The position numbers and the translations under genes were made by a program. The notes below the pieces were generated by a model, which was given only the letters and a program-made list of their open reading frames with translations, did not search any database and was not told where the DNA came from. This document shows, piece after piece, positions 18,037-26,933 of a stretch of 64,000 bases of DNA. How positions within the stretch are numbered: the stretch's first letter is position 1; every line of letters begins with the position of its first letter. This DNA comes from Gilliamella sp. Occ3-1 (GTDB lineage Bacteria > Pseudomonadota > Gammaproteobacteria > Enterobacterales > Orbaceae): positions 1-64,000 of the forward strand of contig NZ_LZHQ01000004.1 of the NCBI RefSeq assembly GCF_001690655.1, written 5' to 3'.

Positions 18037-19416
18037 ATGAATGACATAGCTTGGCAAGATATAAGAAAAGTAATTTTAGATTTTCTGCAACAACGGCTTG
18101 CCAATAATAGTAATTATAAAACTGAAACGTCTAAGCTAGAAAAAGCAAAAGAGTTAGGCGATCAGGTCGCAGTGAATGAAGCTCAGCAAAAGTTAGCTGA
18201 ACTTGCTAAACGGTTTGATTTTGAAACGTGGATGGAAGATGCAGCTATTCGTCGTATTTCATGGCTTCTTATTGCTACCCATATAGCTAAAGGAGTTCAC
18301 CCGAGCTCGAAGGCTTGTAACGCAAATTACAATACACAGATAAAGCCTAATAATCTGAATAATTTAGTATCATCTGCTACAGTGAACACTTTGCCTTTTG
18401 ATGCCAGTGGTGCTGCGGCTTTAGATATATTTGGGCTTTTAAACCAAGTCGTTAAAAATGATATAACAATTTTACAGCTTATTATTAATAATCACCCTGC
18501 TGTTCAAGAAGCTTTATCTGATGATAAAAATAAATCTGCTCTTTATTTGGAAAATTTTCAGCAGTTACTTAGAGATAATTGGAGTGATGCGCAGGCTTCG
18601 GAACTTAATAAGCAAATTTTCTGGCCGAATAGTGAAGAAACTTATTTGTCACAGCATGAAAATAATTACCGCTTATTGATTCCACTACATCCTAGTGCTT
18701 TGTGCCATTTGGTTTATCAGAAGGTGCAAACCCGATTTTCGGAAGAAAATAAAAATGCACGAGAATTACGTAAAAAAAAGGATGTTGAGTATCAATCTTA
18801 TTTTTCTTTTCATGATTTAGCCGTTGTTAAACTGGGTGGCAGTAATGCTCAAAATGCAAGCCAACTTATTGGTAGTCAAATGGGGCGTAATTTTTTGTTA
18901 CCTTCCATGCCACCTAAATTTCAAAAACCTCAGTTTCCATCAATTACAAATTTTCAAGAAACCATTTTTAATAGTTCATTTCAATATTATTGTCGATATG
19001 GTTTTAAGTTATTATTTGATACTGTTGAAGCAAAAAAAAATATTTTTGTTGTGAGAAACAGTAGAAAAGAGGCTTTTTTTGTCATCTTAACATTAATTCT
19101 TAAGTTCGTTGCGCATATCCAAATGACCAAAAGGGCTGGTTGGAGTAGGGAATCCTCACTAAATCTAACTCAACAACTTTGGCTTGATCCAAAACGAGTC
19201 ATGTTGGATGGCGAAACCGATTTTAAAATAAGATATGAACAAAGCGATTGGCAACAAGAATTAGAAAAGCAATTTGCTTTTTGGATTCAAACTATTTTAA
19301 AAGAAAAATTTAAAAATTTTAAACAACAATTTGCTGATCCTGAATTTAGCGAATGGCGCCGTGAATTTAATGCAGCGGTAAAAGCAAGTCAACGTAAAAG
19401 GGAGGGGATCTTTTAA
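18037..19416 (+). CDS. csy1: Type I-F Csy complex subunit Csy1 (Cas8f)
   Basis: A 459-residue large subunit of the I-F surveillance complex. In the family it recognises the CC PAM and, with Csy2, holds the 5' handle of the crRNA. Family features include KLGGSNAQNASQLIGSQMG in the middle and the helical C-terminal region with FWIQTILKEKF. A charged stretch (residues 30-55, KLEKAKELGDQVAVNEAQQK) looks like a coiled-coil helix. A good ribosome site aaggag lies 5 nt before the ATG. The gene opens the csy1-2-3-4 operon and its stop overlaps the csy2 start (TAATG). It is somewhat longer than the P. aeruginosa protein (434). Confidence 0.93.
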   Translation: MNDIAWQDIRKVILDFLQQRLANNSNYKTETSKLEKAKELGDQVAVNEAQQKLAELAKRFDFETWMEDAAIRRISWLLIATHIAKGVHPSSKACNANYNTQIKPNNLNNLVSSATVNTLPFDASGAAALDIFGLLNQVVKNDITILQLIINNHPAVQEALSDDKNKSALYLENFQQLLRDNWSDAQASELNKQIFWPNSEETYLSQHENNYRLLIPLHPSALCHLVYQKVQTRFSEENKNARELRKKKDVEYQSYFSFHDLAVVKLGGSNAQNASQLIGSQMGRNFLLPSMPPKFQKPQFPSITNFQETIFNSSFQYYCRYGFKLLFDTVEAKKNIFVVRNSRKEAFFVILTLILKFVAHIQMTKRAGWSRESSLNLTQQLWLDPKRVMLDGETDFKIRYEQSDWQQELEKQFAFWIQTILKEKFKNFKQQFADPEFSEWRREFNAAVKASQRKREGIF

Positions 19417-20339
19417 TGGCATCATTACGTTTTTATTTATTATTTGATCATGTCAAAATTCATAATGCCAATGCGATTTCTAGCCCATTAACCTATGGAT
19501 TCCCAGCTATTTCGGGGTTTCTAGGCGCTATTCATGCTTTAAGTCGTAAAATTGAATCAGAAAATCCTATTTACTTAGATGGTGTGTTAATTGCATGTCA
19601 TGAATGTGATGTACAAGTTTATCGACCAAACAACTATGCGGATTATACTTTTCGATTAACACGCAATCCATTAGCTAAAAATGGTAGTACTCGTTCAATT
19701 ATTGAAGAAGGGCGAGTTCATCTAGATGTTTCATTGCTTGTTGAGGTAAAAATTGAAGATCGTGAAACATTAGATGATGCAGATGAACAGCAAGCATTTA
19801 TCCAACAGATGAAACAAAAACTTTACCAGCAGCGTGTTGCTGGTGGGCAGGTTGTTGATATTGAATCAGTCGCACTATATTCTGCATCAGAATCAAATAA
19901 AAACTTAATCAATGCACTATTACCCGCATTTGTTTTAGTTGAAGCACCACAAGATTTGCAAGATATTACTGCTGAATTACAGCAACAAGATCCTAATGCT
20001 ACAGCGCTTGATGCCCTGATTGAAACAGCGATGTTGCATCATCATCCACAAGAAAAAGATCACTGGCAAACCACATCGGTTAAGCAAGGTCGTGGTTGGC
20101 TTGTCCCTTTACATTTGGGCTATCAAGCTATTTCACCGTTATTTTCAGCAGGTAAGGTTGAACATGCGCGCAGTAATGAGCATGCCACGCAATTTGTGGA
20201 GTGTATTTATGGGCTTGGTAAATGGGTCTTTCCCTTACGCTTGAAAGAGAGTTTATCACAGGCTTTTTGGCGTTATAAATGCAGTGAATTGCAATCTAAT
20301 GATGCAGAAATTTATATTATCAATCAAGAAACTAATTAA
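19416..20339 (+). CDS. csy2: Type I-F Csy complex subunit Csy2 (Cas5f)
   Basis: A 307-residue Cas5-type RAMP protein. It pairs with Csy1 at the foot of the complex and binds the 8-nt crRNA 5' handle. The N-terminus RFYLLFDHVKIHNANAISSP followed by LTYGFPAISGFLGAIHAL is the family signature, and GRGWLVPLHLGYQAISPLF is the second typical block near residue 225. Its ATG overlaps the csy1 stop, so the two are translated together. 35 bp separate it from csy3, which has its own ribosome site. Confidence 0.93.
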   Translation: MASLRFYLLFDHVKIHNANAISSPLTYGFPAISGFLGAIHALSRKIESENPIYLDGVLIACHECDVQVYRPNNYADYTFRLTRNPLAKNGSTRSIIEEGRVHLDVSLLVEVKIEDRETLDDADEQQAFIQQMKQKLYQQRVAGGQVVDIESVALYSASESNKNLINALLPAFVLVEAPQDLQDITAELQQQDPNATALDALIETAMLHHHPQEKDHWQTTSVKQGRGWLVPLHLGYQAISPLFSAGKVEHARSNEHATQFVECIYGLGKWVFPLRLKESLSQAFWRYKCSELQSNDAEIYIINQETN

Positions 20340-20374
20340 GTAAATTTAGAAAATTATAGGCTAAGGAATACATT

Positions 20375-21385
20375 ATGAGTAAAGATAAAATGACAACGGC
20401 AAGCGTACTTGCTTTTGAACGTAGTTTTGATATTTCAGATGCAATTTTTGCACAGCAAAGTAGTACGGATACCAATAAATTATCCCCTGTTGTAGTTACT
20501 GAAAAATCAGTTCGAGGCACTATTTCAAATCGTCTTAAAAATGCAGTGGCAAACGATCCAACCAAATTAGATGCTGAAATACAAAAACCAAATTTACAAA
20601 CGGTAGATGTCGCTTCGTTAGATGCCGATAAAGATACTTTGGTAGTTACATGGAGCTGTAAAGTGTTGCCATTTTTAGGTAAACCATCAGTATGTAATGA
20701 TATCGAATATCAAAAAGAACTAGAAAAAACAACGCAGGGTTATATTCAAACGCAAGGATTGACAGCACTAGCTAAGCGTTATGCTATTAATATCTTAAGT
20801 GGTCGTTGGTTATGGCGTAACCGTATGGCAGCAGAGCAAATTAGCCTTTCGATTACTCGAAAAGATGAAAAAAAACCAATGATTGAAGTCAGTGATGTTA
20901 AACAATATCAACTAAACTCATTTGATTATGATGATAAATCGGTGAATGATCTTGCTACACTGATTGAAGCAGGATTATGTGGTAAAGAGTTTGTGATTTT
21001 TAACGTTGAAGCCAAACTGAAAATGGGCTTAGGTCAAGAAGTCTACCCGTCACAAGAATTAATTCTAGATACTGGCAAAACTAAAAGTAAAGTATTGTAT
21101 GAGAAGAACAAACAAGCCGCCATGCATTCACAAAAAATCAGCAATGCAATTCGAACTATCGATACTTGGTATGACGATAATGCTCAATTCCCAATAGCAA
21201 TAGAACCTTATGGCTCGGTGACATCAATGGGGCATGCTTTCCGACAACCAAAACAGAAATTAGACTTTTATACCTTATTTGATAATTGGGTATTAAAAGG
21301 TGAAAAACCATTGCTTGAGCAACAACATTATGTTATTGCGGTATTAATTCGTGGTGGTGTCTTTGGTGCTAGTGGCAAGGAGTAA
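20375..21385 (+). CDS. csy3: Type I-F Csy complex backbone subunit Csy3 (Cas7f)
   Basis: A 336-residue Cas7-type RAMP protein. Six copies wrap the crRNA guide and form the helical backbone of the Csy complex. Family blocks are VLAFERSFDISDA near the start, RGTISNRLKNA (residues 50-60), ILSGRWLWRNRMAAEQ in the middle and YGSVTSMGHAFRQPK near residue 285. The length is near the P. aeruginosa protein (342). It lies in the csy operon, 5 bp before csy4. The mini-CRISPR guide (30 nt) is slightly shorter than the 32 nt this backbone normally covers. Confidence 0.95.
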   Translation: MSKDKMTTASVLAFERSFDISDAIFAQQSSTDTNKLSPVVVTEKSVRGTISNRLKNAVANDPTKLDAEIQKPNLQTVDVASLDADKDTLVVTWSCKVLPFLGKPSVCNDIEYQKELEKTTQGYIQTQGLTALAKRYAINILSGRWLWRNRMAAEQISLSITRKDEKKPMIEVSDVKQYQLNSFDYDDKSVNDLATLIEAGLCGKEFVIFNVEAKLKMGLGQEVYPSQELILDTGKTKSKVLYEKNKQAAMHSQKISNAIRTIDTWYDDNAQFPIAIEPYGSVTSMGHAFRQPKQKLDFYTLFDNWVLKGEKPLLEQQHYVIAVLIRGGVFGASGKE

Positions 21386-21390
21386 ATTAT

Positions 21391-21960
21391 ATGCACTCAC
21401 ACTATTTAGAGCTGCGAGCTATTTCGCAAATTGAGATAACCGAGGTGGACGTGATTAATCAAATCATGCAGTCACTGCACCAAATCTTGGTTAATCAACA
21501 AGGAAATATCGCAATTAGTTTTCCTTGTTACAATGTGCACCGAACATTAGGCGGAGTGATTCGCCTATTTGGTACCGAGCAGGAATTGCAAAAACTTAAA
21601 GCAGATATACAGCAAAAATCATCGATAAGTGATTATGCTTTATTGATGCCTATCACAACAGTACCGGCAACGATAAAAGGCTATTTGCATTTGAGTCGTG
21701 TTAATCCTAAAGGTCAGAGTGCGTTAAGACGTGCCGAAAAAAGATTAACAGCACAAGGTAAATGGACACCTGAAGTGAAAAATAAAATGGTTGAAAAGTG
21801 GGGAAGCGTTCATTTGCAATACCCACATCTTCATTTGAATAGTAAAAGTACAGGTCAAAGATTTATTTTGTGGTTAAAACAAGAAAAATGCCCAGAGCCA
21901 GTGCAAGGCACATTTAATAGCTATGGATTAAGCCAAACAGCCACTGTTCCTGATTTTTAA
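21391..21960 (+). CDS. csy4: Type I-F crRNA endonuclease Csy4 (Cas6f)
   Basis: A 189-residue Cas6 enzyme that cuts the repeat RNA at the 3' base of its hairpin and stays bound as the head of the complex. The N-terminal ferredoxin-like domain has the catalytic His30 in IMQSLHQIL, in line with His29 of the P. aeruginosa enzyme (187 residues). A lysine/arginine-rich segment (SALRRAEKRL, about 110-120) corresponds to the arginine helix that grips the stem. The C-terminus ends RFILWLKQEK and SYGLSQTATVPDF. An aagga ribosome site precedes it. The CRISPR leader starts right after its stop. Confidence 0.95.
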   Translation: MHSHYLELRAISQIEITEVDVINQIMQSLHQILVNQQGNIAISFPCYNVHRTLGGVIRLFGTEQELQKLKADIQQKSSISDYALLMPITTVPATIKGYLHLSRVNPKGQSALRRAEKRLTAQGKWTPEVKNKMVEKWGSVHLQYPHLHLNSKSTGQRFILWLKQEKCPEPVQGTFNSYGLSQTATVPDF

Positions 21961-22097
21961 ATCATTAACCCTTTTTTTGGGGATAATTTTAACATATTGA
22001 TTATTATTGATATTAAAATAGACTCAAAAAAAGGGTAAAAATTGGGAAAAGTGCAGTATGCTCTTTTACAATAAGGCACTATTGAGATAAAATTCTA
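21961..22097 (+). promoter_or_regulatory. CRISPR leader
   Basis: 137 AT-rich bases between csy4 and the first repeat. Repeat orientation (handle AGAAA on the right) puts the leader on this side. It contains an exact 12-bp inverted repeat, accctttttttg (21968-21979) and caaaaaaagggt (22025-22036), around an IHF-like site. No clear promoter boxes were picked out. Confidence 0.7.
21990..22002 (-). promoter_or_regulatory. IHF-binding site in the CRISPR leader
   Basis: On the minus strand AATCAATATGTTA, an exact match to the IHF consensus WATCARNNNNTTR, about 96 bp before the first repeat. IHF bending of the leader is known to guide spacer integration in I-E and I-F systems. The motif is short and the region is AT-rich, so a chance match is possible. 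Confidence 0.5.
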
Positions 22098-22665
22098 CTT
22101 CAATGCCGTATAGGCAGTTTAGAAATACTAAAATCGAAAATGATTTAATTAATCAAACTTCAATGCCGTATAGGCAGTTTAGAAAACCTTTAACCACAAA
22201 AAACACCACCTTTAACCCTTCAATGCCGTATAGGCAGTTTAGAAATTTTTAATGTTAAAACCGTACCTTTTTAATGTCTTCAATGCCGTATAGGCAGTTT
22301 AGAAAAAAATATTAGCAAAAGGATTAAATCTTAGTTTCTTCAATGCCGTATAGGCAGTTTAGAAAATAACAGATTCATCAATAGATACAACTACACCCTT
22401 CAATGCCGTATAGGCAGTTTAGAAATAGATTTAGTTTTATTACCACGATTTACAACTCTTCAATGCCGTATAGGCAGTTTAGAAATCCCGTTGGTCGGCT
22501 AGCCCTGCTCCTCAGTTCTTCAATGCCGTATAGGCAGTTTAGAAAACAGGCTGTGCAGGTGTATTTTGTGAACCATCCTTCAATGCCGTATAGGCAGTTT
22601 AGAAATTTGCTTCCATCTATAAGCTCTACAGCAATATCTTCAATGCCGTATAGGCAGTTTAGAAA
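22098..22665 (+). CRISPR. Type I-F CRISPR array, 10 repeats and 9 spacers
   Basis: Ten identical 28-bp repeats start every 60 bp from 22098 to 22638, so all nine spacers are exactly 32 nt. The repeat starts CTTCAATGCC, has loop GTATA, stem TGCC/GGCA, and ends GGCAGTTTAGAAA. It is a variant of the common I-F repeat (GTTCACTGCC to GGCAGCTAAGAAA). The base pair at the foot of the stem is lost (A opposite G). The last repeat is not degenerate. Spacers 2 and 3 have internal direct repeats; spacer 7 (22486-22517) is GC-rich, unlike the others. A hairpin-like pair agtgtttc/gaaacact follows at 22668-22698. The open frame over the array is an artefact of the 60-bp period. Confidence 0.98.
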
Positions 22666-22721
22666 TGAGTGTTTCTAGTTTTTATTAACTGAAACACTTC
22701 ATTATTAGTATTATAAAGTAA

Positions 22722-24809
22722 CTATTCTGCGCCAATTTGCGTACTCATTTTTATCTCTCGATTATCGGTGATTTCTAAATTTGACAATACCACTAATTGA
22801 GGAAAGTTAGGCCTTAAAAATTGTGAAAGCATAGGTCTTAATGCATGGTTCACTAATAACACTGGTGGTGCACCGATAGCTTCTTGTTGGTGAATGGCTT
22901 GTTTAATTTGCTCGACAATGTGTTCGGCTAGCCCTGGTTCAACATTGCTAGTATTTTGGAGCGCTTGTAATAACAAACGTTCTAAATTGATATTTAATCC
23001 TATTACATTGATTGGCTCAGATCCAGGAAACCATTGTTGTGTGATGACTCTTCCTAAAGCAATTCTTACCATACTTAGTAGCTGATAAGCATCATTTTGG
23101 GTTGGTGCGTACTCACAGATGGTTTCAATAATGGTACGCATATCACGGATTGACACTTTTTCAGCGATCAAGTTTTGCAATATTTTATGAAATGTGGTTA
23201 GTGTAACAACACCAGGAATAAAGTCCTCCACTAATTTCGGCATATCTTGTTTTATTCTGTCGAGTAGTTCTTGAGTTTCTAAACGTCCTAATAAGTCGCT
23301 AGCAAATTGCTGTAATAAATGATTAAAATGAGTAGCAATCATGGTGCTTGTATCAACAACGGTATACCCCAATATTTGTGCATTTTCTTTATTACTTTCA
23401 TCTATCCATATCGCTGGTAATCCAAAGGCAGGTTCGGTTGTTGGAATGCCTTCAATGGTTTCAGTTACATTACCGGGATTGATCGCTAACCATTTATTAT
23501 TAACAATTTCACCTTTGCCAATTTCACCACCTTTTATAAATATCTTATATTGATAAGGTGCTAATGAAAGATTATCTCTTATATGAACTTGAGGTGGTAA
23601 AAAACCCAGTGTTTGAGCAAATTTTTTGCGTAAACTACGAATTCGCCCTAACAACTCACCATTTTGAGTTTGATCTACCATGGGAATTAATCCATAACCA
23701 ACTTCCATTGCCAATATATCTTCAATATTAACATCTGACCATGTTGCTTCTATATTAGCTGGCGTGGTTGCTTGTACATTAGCTTGTTTGGGTGCCACTT
23801 TTTGTTCTGTCTTTTTCTGTTTAGTTAGCCACCAAGATATGATTGATAAAATAACAGTAAAGAGTAGAAAAACTAAATTTGGCATACCCGGAATTAGTCC
23901 AAGTAAACCAATGACGACAGCTGTTAAAATCAATACTTGAGGATTATTAAAAAGCTGTGTAATCATTTGATCACTGATGTTATCTTGTGATGTGACTCGA
24001 GTAACAATAACGCCAGCTGCGGTTGAAATAATAAGTGATGGTATTTGTGCTACCAAACCATCGCCAATAGTTAGTAAAACATAGGTTTCGCTAGCATCAG
24101 AAAAAGCCATACCGTGTTGAACAACTCCAACTAATAACCCTCCAATAATGGTTATGCCCATTATTAATAATCCCGCAATCGCATCACCGCGTACAAATTT
24201 ACTGGCACCATCCATTGACCCATAAAAATCGGCTTCTTGAGAAACTTCGGCTCGACGGGCTTTAGCTTCATCTTCACCAATTAAACCCGCATTCAGATCG
24301 GCATCAATAGCCATTTGTTTTCCGGGCATGCCATCTAACGCAAAGCGTGCACCCACTTCAGCTATTCTACCTGCTCCTTTGGTGATGACCATAAAGTTGA
24401 TAATTACTAAAATAATAAATACCACAATACCAATAGCAAAATTACCACCAACCAAAAAGTGTCCAAAAGCCTCAATAACCCGCCCAGCAGCAGCACTACC
24501 TGTGTGACCTTTTAATAAAACGACCCGCGTAGAAGCAACGTTTAACGATAATCTTAATAAAGTTGCAAATAATAAAACGGTCGGGAATGCTGCAAAATCA
24601 AGCACTCTTTTAGTAAACAATGCTACTATCAAGATGATAATTGATAATGTAATATTAAAAGTAAAAAACAGATCCAAAATAAATGCAGGTAGTGGTAATA
24701 CCATCATCGAAAGAATCAATAAAATTAGCAATGGTCCAGCTAAGACTTGATAATGCCCATTTTTTAATGTATTGGTTGATAATAAATTAAGTAGTTTAGA
24801 TTTAATCAT
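22722..24809 (-). CDS. flhA: Flagellar export apparatus protein FlhA
   Basis: A 695-residue core membrane protein of the flagellar type III secretion system. The N-terminal half has about eight membrane segments and the FHIPEP-family signature GMPGKQMAIDADLNAGLIGE (about residues 165-185). The C-terminal cytoplasmic half (about 350-695) forms the nonameric ring that docks chaperone-substrate complexes. The length equals E. coli FlhA (692). It is the second gene of flhB-flhA, 17 bp after flhB, and ends 57 bp from the CRISPR array. No flhE follows. Confidence 0.97.
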   Translation of the reverse strand: MIKSKLLNLLSTNTLKNGHYQVLAGPLLILLILSMMVLPLPAFILDLFFTFNITLSIIILIVALFTKRVLDFAAFPTVLLFATLLRLSLNVASTRVVLLKGHTGSAAAGRVIEAFGHFLVGGNFAIGIVVFIILVIINFMVITKGAGRIAEVGARFALDGMPGKQMAIDADLNAGLIGEDEAKARRAEVSQEADFYGSMDGASKFVRGDAIAGLLIMGITIIGGLLVGVVQHGMAFSDASETYVLLTIGDGLVAQIPSLIISTAAGVIVTRVTSQDNISDQMITQLFNNPQVLILTAVVIGLLGLIPGMPNLVFLLFTVILSIISWWLTKQKKTEQKVAPKQANVQATTPANIEATWSDVNIEDILAMEVGYGLIPMVDQTQNGELLGRIRSLRKKFAQTLGFLPPQVHIRDNLSLAPYQYKIFIKGGEIGKGEIVNNKWLAINPGNVTETIEGIPTTEPAFGLPAIWIDESNKENAQILGYTVVDTSTMIATHFNHLLQQFASDLLGRLETQELLDRIKQDMPKLVEDFIPGVVTLTTFHKILQNLIAEKVSIRDMRTIIETICEYAPTQNDAYQLLSMVRIALGRVITQQWFPGSEPINVIGLNINLERLLLQALQNTSNVEPGLAEHIVEQIKQAIHQQEAIGAPPVLLVNHALRPMLSQFLRPNFPQLVVLSNLEITDNREIKMSTQIGAE

Positions 24810-24826
24810 AAGACTAGTTATTACCT

Positions 24827-25957
24827 TTATTTATTTACGGATAATGACTCAGGTATGGGTAAATTATTTGGCGCTATTGGTTTATCGCCACCATATTTAT
24901 ACCAATGTTTCAATTGATAAACCCACGCTAGAATTTGGGCAACCGCGGTATATAATTCGGTTGGTATTGTTTCGCCTATTTCACCATGACGGTATAAAGC
25001 ACGGGCAAGCGGTGGAGCTTCTAACTGGGGGATATTATGTTCATTAGCAATTTCTTTGATGCGTAACGCAATTTTATTTGTTCCTTTCGCTAATAATTTT
25101 GGAGCAATCATTGTTTTTTCATCATATTGCAGAGCGACGGCATAATGCGTTGGGTTAGTAATAATCACATTGGCTTTAGGTACATCTTTCATCATACGGC
25201 GTCTAGCAATAGTCTGTTGCATTTGACGAATACGCCCTTTGATTTGTGGGTTTCCCTCTTGTTCTTTAAATTCATCTTTAATTTCTTGTTTTGACATTTT
25301 CAGTTTCTTTAAATTACTCCATATTTGATAGAAAATATCAAAACCAACCATGGGTATTAAAGATATAACACTAAAAATTCCACAAAGAATCACTAGCTGT
25401 ATTGCTTTAGTTAATGCGCTATTTAAATGTATATTGGGTAACGAAAGCATGTAAGGGAAATGGTGCATTACAAACAATGTTGAAGCTATAGAAATAAAAA
25501 TAACTTTAAGTATGCTTTTTAGTAATTCAGAAAAAACTCTAATACTAAATATTCTACCAAATCCAGATATCGGATTTAGTTTTTGAAAATTAGGCTTAAT
25601 TGATTGCAGGCTAAATAGTAAACCGCCAACACAAAGTGGTGCAAATATAGCAACGATAACTAGACCAAAAAAAATGGGTAAAATTGCCCAAAAACCATCG
25701 GTTAATAAGTTAATTAAATTGAAGACGATTAACTTATCATCCTCTATTTTATACGAAAACTTCATTGCTGTTTTAATGATCGTAGTTAACTGGTTAACTA
25801 AGTGTGATCCCATTAATCCAAATAAAATAATACCTATTAACAAAATTAATAACGAAGTTAATTCACGAGAACGAGGGATCTGCCCTTTTTCTCTAGCTTT
25901 TTTTATTTTGCTATCGGTGGGGTGTTCGCTTTTATCTAGATCACTATCGTCAGCCAT
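24827..25957 (-). CDS. flhB: Flagellar export switch protein FlhB
   Basis: A 376-residue export gate protein. The charged N-terminus (DLDKSEHPTDSKIKKAREKG) is followed by four membrane segments and a cytoplasmic domain with the self-cleavage motif NPTH starting at Asn268 (Asn269 in Salmonella). Cleavage between Asn and Pro switches export from hook to filament substrates together with FliK. The C-terminal tail ends PIPESLSVNK. It opens the flhBA pair and is separated by 141 bp from flgN. Confidence 0.97.
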   Translation of the reverse strand: MADDSDLDKSEHPTDSKIKKAREKGQIPRSRELTSLLILLIGIILFGLMGSHLVNQLTTIIKTAMKFSYKIEDDKLIVFNLINLLTDGFWAILPIFFGLVIVAIFAPLCVGGLLFSLQSIKPNFQKLNPISGFGRIFSIRVFSELLKSILKVIFISIASTLFVMHHFPYMLSLPNIHLNSALTKAIQLVILCGIFSVISLIPMVGFDIFYQIWSNLKKLKMSKQEIKDEFKEQEGNPQIKGRIRQMQQTIARRRMMKDVPKANVIITNPTHYAVALQYDEKTMIAPKLLAKGTNKIALRIKEIANEHNIPQLEAPPLARALYRHGEIGETIPTELYTAVAQILAWVYQLKHWYKYGGDKPIAPNNLPIPESLSVNK

Positions 25958-26098
25958 GATGAAGTTAAATAAAACGCTATAGTTTAATAAAGATTTACAA
26001 TACTAACAGTATGAACTAATTGCTACTGGGTTGTTGGCTTAATAAGAGGGTATTTTAGGGGGTATTTATGGCGTTTACCGTCAATAAATATTAATTTT

Positions 26099-26533
26099 TT
26101 AAACTTTGGCTCGCTTTGACGAAATAATTTCAGTTTGTTGATAGCCACTATTAGTATAAACAGCAGGACTTTTAATACTTTTAAGATAGTTGATTGATTG
26201 CTGGGTTAGATTCATGCGGTTTTGAATGATTAGCCCATTATCACGATTTATATCTGCTAATAATTTTGTTGTATCAGTAATTGATAGCCAAAGAGCTTCG
26301 ATTGTAGGATTTTCTTTATAGGGCGGTTGAATATTAAATTGTTCACTTAGTTTTATGCGTTCTTCATCCAGTAGCTTTAGTTGAATTAGTAATTGGCTTT
26401 TTTTGTTAATAGTTTCACTTAACAGGTTTGTTGAACTATTTTCAATTAATATTTTTTGCTCTGATTGTAGAATTTCTGAAATTGTTTGTAACATCTCTGC
26501 TATTTTATTTAGGATGTCATTAAGTGCTAACAT
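26099..26533 (-). CDS. flgN: Flagellar export chaperone FlgN
   Basis: A 144-residue mostly helical protein with heptad-like leucines and isoleucines throughout (LNDILNKIAEMLQTISEILQ at the N-terminus). FlgN binds the C-termini of the hook-filament junction proteins FlgK and FlgL and delivers them to the export gate. The sequence itself diverges a lot in this family, so the call rests on length, helical make-up and its place right after flgM, the enterobacterial order flgA-flgM-flgN. aagga precedes the start. Confidence 0.85.
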   Translation of the reverse strand: MLALNDILNKIAEMLQTISEILQSEQKILIENSSTNLLSETINKKSQLLIQLKLLDEERIKLSEQFNIQPPYKENPTIEALWLSITDTTKLLADINRDNGLIIQNRMNLTQQSINYLKSIKSPAVYTNSGYQQTEIISSKRAKV

Positions 26534-26561
26534 TTTTTATCCTTATAATTCTGTCTTATTT

Positions 26562-26855
26562 TTAAAAATCTTCTAGTAATTGTTTAATTAATTTATCTGC
26601 AATTTTATGTGTATCAATAACCAATGTTCCGTTGGATATGGACTGTTTTATTTTTTCAATTTTTTCTACGTCGATATCTTTGTTGGTTGAATGTAAAAGG
26701 TGTATTGAATTTTGATTTATACTCACGTTAGTACTTACATTAGTACTGTTTTTAGTTTGTACAGATGCATTGTGAGTATTTTGTTGTTCGTTAATTACAT
26801 CGCGGCTTACTAGCCCTGTTATGGCTGTAACGGATTTAGTCGCATCTATAGTCAT
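26562..26855 (-). CDS. flgM: Anti-sigma-28 factor FlgM
   Basis: A 97-residue small, polar, largely disordered protein with the C-terminal sigma-binding segment KIEKIKQSISNGTLVIDTHKIADKLIKQLLEDF-like (positions 64-97), typical of FlgM. It holds FliA inactive until the hook is complete and then is exported. A sigma-28 promoter with the exact 11-nt spacing lies 48 nt upstream, so FliA drives its own inhibitor, and flgA upstream can also read through. An aaagg ribosome site precedes the ATG. flgN follows 28 bp downstream. Confidence 0.92.
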   Translation of the reverse strand: MTIDATKSVTAITGLVSRDVINEQQNTHNASVQTKNSTNVSTNVSINQNSIHLLHSTNKDIDVEKIEKIKQSISNGTLVIDTHKIADKLIKQLLEDF

Positions 26856-26903
26856 AAAATACCTTTAATCAAATTTAAGATTTAAGTGATTTGTATAATT
26901 CTA

Positions 26904-26930
26904 TTATCGGCAATAATAAAAAAATCATTA
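26904..26930 (-). promoter_or_regulatory. Sigma-28 promoter of flgM-flgN
   Basis: On the minus strand TAATGATT, 11 nt, GCCGATAA. The FliA consensus is TAAAGTTT, 11 nt, GCCGATAA: the -10 is perfect and the -35 matches 6 of 8. It lies between flgA and flgM, 48 nt before the flgM start. Confidence 0.85.
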
Positions 26931-26933
26931 ATA

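Noticed and set aside
22098..22665. Self-targeting spacers against genes in this window
   Set aside because: By eye I saw no long match of any spacer to the rest of the window; a real search is needed for a firm answer.
22403..22678. Open frame encoding a protein with repeated MPYRQFRN units
   Set aside because: It is the CRISPR array read in frame; a 60-bp period keeps the repeats in one frame. No ribosome site, not a protein.
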